From an uncultured Ventosimonas sp. (lineage in GTDB: Bacteria; Pseudomonadota; Gammaproteobacteria; Pseudomonadales; Pseudomonadaceae), in NCBI GenBank assembly GCA_945283395.1, contig CALYQH010000038.1:1-8924 (forward strand): a stretch of DNA of 8,924 nt, read 5' to 3'. This document shows positions 7,251 through 8,924 of the stretch, piece by piece. Each line of letters begins with the position of its first letter. Positions within the stretch are counted from its first letter, which is position 1. The notes under the pieces were generated by a model. That model was given only the letters and a program-made list of their open reading frames with translations, ran no database searches and was not told where the DNA came from. The translations under genes and the position numbers were made by a program.

Positions 7251-8501
7251 TCAATGTATGAAACGTTCAATTTTATAGGGAGTAGGATTAGTAAAAGGTT
7301 TCTCATCTGTCATCATTTCAGCTAATAAACGCCCAGTGGCCGGAGCCAAAGTTAAACCATGGTGAGCATGGCCAAAATTAGTCCAAATCCCCTTGTGATA
7401 AGGTAACTCGCTTATAACCGGTACCATATCAGGTAAACACGGCCTACGTCCAAACCAGGGTATTGACTCAATTGGCTTTCCTAAATGGTAATAAGAACTA
7501 ATAATAGCCTCATCACGCTTCAATTGAATATCGTTAGCTGGCGAACTATCCCAGCTAAACTCAGCCCCTGTAGTCAGCCTAACACCTTTCGTCATAGGCG
7601 CTATAATAAAGCCAGCTAAATGATCACAAACAGGTCTATTTAACTTATTATCAGATGTCATTGCATAATGTCTATGGTAACCTCTTTTTACCCCCAAAGG
7701 CACTTTATAACCTAGTGTTCTTAATAAATCAGCTGAATCCGCACCTAAAGCAATCACTATCTGTTTGGCCAGTAAATTTGTTGCAGACAACTTTACTTGC
7801 CAGCGGTTTTCAACAGCAGTAAGACCAATAACACTTTGTTTCATTAAGATACCACCCTGCTTAACAAATAAGGCAGCATAGCCTTTAGTTAAAGCACATG
7901 GATCACAAACTGTTTTAGGTTGTAGCCAATGAATAGCACCCTTTACGTTATCATTAAATGCTGGTTCTAATTGTCTAAACTGTTGGGTTGTTAATACATC
8001 ATATTGTAATAGATAAGGAGGCTTAGCTAATTGTTCAGCTTGTTTTTTAGCATGTTCGAATACCTTACTATCCCTAAATATTTCAATCCATCCTTTATCA
8101 TTTATCAATGGTTGCATCTGAGCTTTTGTGCTTAATACGTCATGCTCTATAACACAACGCTCTATAAGAGGTAACATCGCCGCGGCAGCTTTAGCTATCC
8201 CTTTTTTAGAAGAGTGCCACCAATAGCTAAATAGCCAAGGAGCTATTTTAGGTAAATAGCTAAATTGATAATGAACATCTGACTCCCTATTGAAGGCATA
8301 ACGAATAAGTTTAGTTAAACTTCTAGGAAAAGCATAGGGTATGACACTGCTACGCTCTATCAGACCTGCATTACCAAAACTTGCTCCCTCACCTGGCGCT
8401 AGTTTATCAACTAAACAAACACTCCTACCTCTAGCTTGTAGCTGGAGAGCTGTAGAAACTCCTACAATTCCTGCGCCTAACACTATGACATCATAATTCA
8501 T
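7251..8501 (-). CDS. DadA-like FAD-dependent oxidoreductase (DAO family)
   Basis: This is a D-amino-acid dehydrogenase-like flavoenzyme of 416 residues, the usual DadA length. The N-terminus is a Rossmann dinucleotide-binding fold with GAGIVG (9-14) and D32 ending the second strand to bind the FAD ribose, followed by ASFGNAG (40-46), the family's counterpart of DadA SAANAG. GVKRGYH (270-276) and the C-terminal FGHAHHGLTLAPATGR (376-391) complete the FAD and substrate site. Enzymes of this family oxidise amino acids or related amines and usually feed electrons to the quinone pool at the inner membrane. The substrate here cannot be read from the sequence. ATG 8501 puts the FAD motif at the normal distance; an in-frame TTG at 8570 inside ubiT would add 23 atypical residues. 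No clear Shine-Dalgarno precedes 8501. The gene lies 29 bp after ubiT, so co-transcription is likely unless the hairpin at 8535-8557 stops it. The superfamily call is firm; the DadA name is not. Confidence 0.88.
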   Translation of the reverse strand: MNYDVIVLGAGIVGVSTALQLQARGRSVCLVDKLAPGEGASFGNAGLIERSSVIPYAFPRSLTKLIRYAFNRESDVHYQFSYLPKIAPWLFSYWWHSSKKGIAKAAAAMLPLIERCVIEHDVLSTKAQMQPLINDKGWIEIFRDSKVFEHAKKQAEQLAKPPYLLQYDVLTTQQFRQLEPAFNDNVKGAIHWLQPKTVCDPCALTKGYAALFVKQGGILMKQSVIGLTAVENRWQVKLSATNLLAKQIVIALGADSADLLRTLGYKVPLGVKRGYHRHYAMTSDNKLNRPVCDHLAGFIIAPMTKGVRLTTGAEFSWDSSPANDIQLKRDEAIISSYYHLGKPIESIPWFGRRPCLPDMVPVISELPYHKGIWTNFGHAHHGLTLAPATGRLLAEMMTDEKPFTNPTPYKIERFIH

Positions 8502-8530
8502 TTGAAAATTTATCGGTTTAAAAAATGTTA

Positions 8531-8924
8531 TTAGCCTATCATAGACTTGATGATAGGTATAGTTGACCAATCAATACTGTCTAATAAATTTTTGACAACT
8601 AAACCTAATTCTGTATCCCCTTCAATCTGTAATTTTCTATTGAAGAATAAAGTATCTGGATCTTCTTGACGTACTAATATTTTAATAAAATCAGTTGTAT
8701 TAGCACTAAAACACAAATCTACAATCGACTTATCGCGCGTAGCAAGAAATTGTTGATCATCTGCTGTAAAATGGATTTCTTTCCCTAAATCAGCTATCAC
8801 TATTTTAAAATAACGGCCAGCTAATAAAGACATATCAGCATCGAGAATATGCCTTTTTAGCAGTTGATTCAATATGTTAATTAATAGCCATTCAGGAGGT
8901 TTATTAGGCAATATTGCCATTACC
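8531..8924 (-). CDS. ubiT: UbiT, SCP2-domain ubiquinone biosynthesis factor (5' end outside window)
   Basis: This is the C-terminal 130 or so residues of a UbiT (YhbT) protein. UbiT is a cytoplasmic SCP2-type lipid-binding factor needed, with UbiU and UbiV, for O2-independent ubiquinone synthesis. It is thought to hold hydrophobic quinone intermediates. The diagnostic stretch is RQEDPDTLFFNRKLQIEGDT plus ELGLVVKNLLD, numbered 84-114 from the first visible methionine (codon 8918-8920). The frame stays open to the window edge. By comparison with E. coli (about 174 residues) the real start lies some 15-25 codons upstream, so ATG 8920 is probably internal. The C-terminus stops about 16 residues after the conserved core, shorter than in E. 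coli. The stop at 8531 precedes the FAD-oxidoreductase ATG by 29 bp. ubiU and ubiV often lie close to ubiT and may sit just beyond the right edge. Confidence 0.9.
   Translation of the reverse strand, partial: VMAILPNKPPEWLLINILNQLLKRHILDADMSLLAGRYFKIVIADLGKEIHFTADDQQFLATRDKSIVDLCFSANTTDFIKILVRQEDPDTLFFNRKLQIEGDTELGLVVKNLLDSIDWSTIPIIKSMIG
8535..8557 (-). terminator. Stem-loop at the end of ubiT, weak terminator or attenuator
   Basis: CCTATCAT (8535-8542) and ATGATAGG (8550-8557) form a perfect 8-bp inverted repeat with a 7-nt loop. In the minus-strand transcript it covers the last codons of ubiT. It is followed by nine bases and then a run of six T residues (8516-8521 read in reverse). The low G+C of the stem and the gap before the T-run make it a poor intrinsic terminator. 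It may instead attenuate expression or stabilise the mRNA between ubiT and the FAD oxidoreductase. Confidence 0.3.

Noticed and set aside
8502..8570. Upstream TTG start for the FAD oxidoreductase at 8570
   Set aside because: It would overlap ubiT by 40 bp and add 23 residues before the Rossmann fold, where the family normally begins a few residues before GxGxxG. ATG 8501 fits better.
1..8924. Mobile element, CRISPR array, toxin-antitoxin or defence system
   Set aside because: No transposase, integrase, direct-repeat array, paired small genes or defence-type domains were seen. All six genes have housekeeping-like or single-gene character.

Overview
The window is a low-GC (AT-rich by eye) gammaproteobacterial chromosomal segment. 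It carries six protein-coding genes, all on the minus strand. In transcription order, from high to low coordinates, they are: an incomplete ubiT (SCP2-domain ubiquinone-synthesis factor), a DadA-like FAD oxidoreductase, an unrecognised secreted protein, a DjlA-like J-domain protein without a membrane anchor, a ClC-family anion transporter, and mfd. I saw no mobile element, CRISPR array, tRNA or rRNA.

Organism: Mfd is full length and clearly gammaproteobacterial. Its N-terminal third resembles, from memory, Pseudomonas Mfd more than E. coli Mfd (for example the segments around WGNL, DFRHCP and TQVFSLP). Combined with the strong AT bias, this suggests a low-GC Pseudomonadales lineage, of the kind seen in insect-gut genera such as Entomomonas. 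That placement is an inference. UbiT is the accessory factor for O2-independent ubiquinone synthesis, so the organism probably respires or grows at low oxygen.

Layout: ubiT (cut by the right edge) is followed after 29 bp by the FAD oxidoreductase, and a perfect 8-bp inverted repeat straddles the ubiT end. A 173-bp, very AT-rich gap (7078-7250 if the second in-frame ATG is used) separates these two from the secreted protein. The secreted protein and the J-domain gene are 17 bp apart and probably form one transcript. The ClC gene follows after 56 bp and has its own good promoter-like sequence (TTAACA, 16 bp, TATAAA) and a GGAA ribosome-binding site. A 364-bp gap with no credible gene then precedes mfd. 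It holds a perfect TATAAT box placed correctly for mfd, a second possible promoter further up, and several short palindromes. mfd probably starts at a GTG.

How the genes fit: the only functional link I would propose is ubiT with the DadA-like enzyme, because dehydrogenases of that family pass electrons to the quinone pool. Otherwise this looks like ordinary housekeeping and accessory chromosome. The least explained items are the secreted six-cysteine protein, the soluble DjlA-like protein, and the ClC protein, which keeps the gating glutamate but has alanine at the position of the internal proton glutamate. I found no convincing new multi-gene system.
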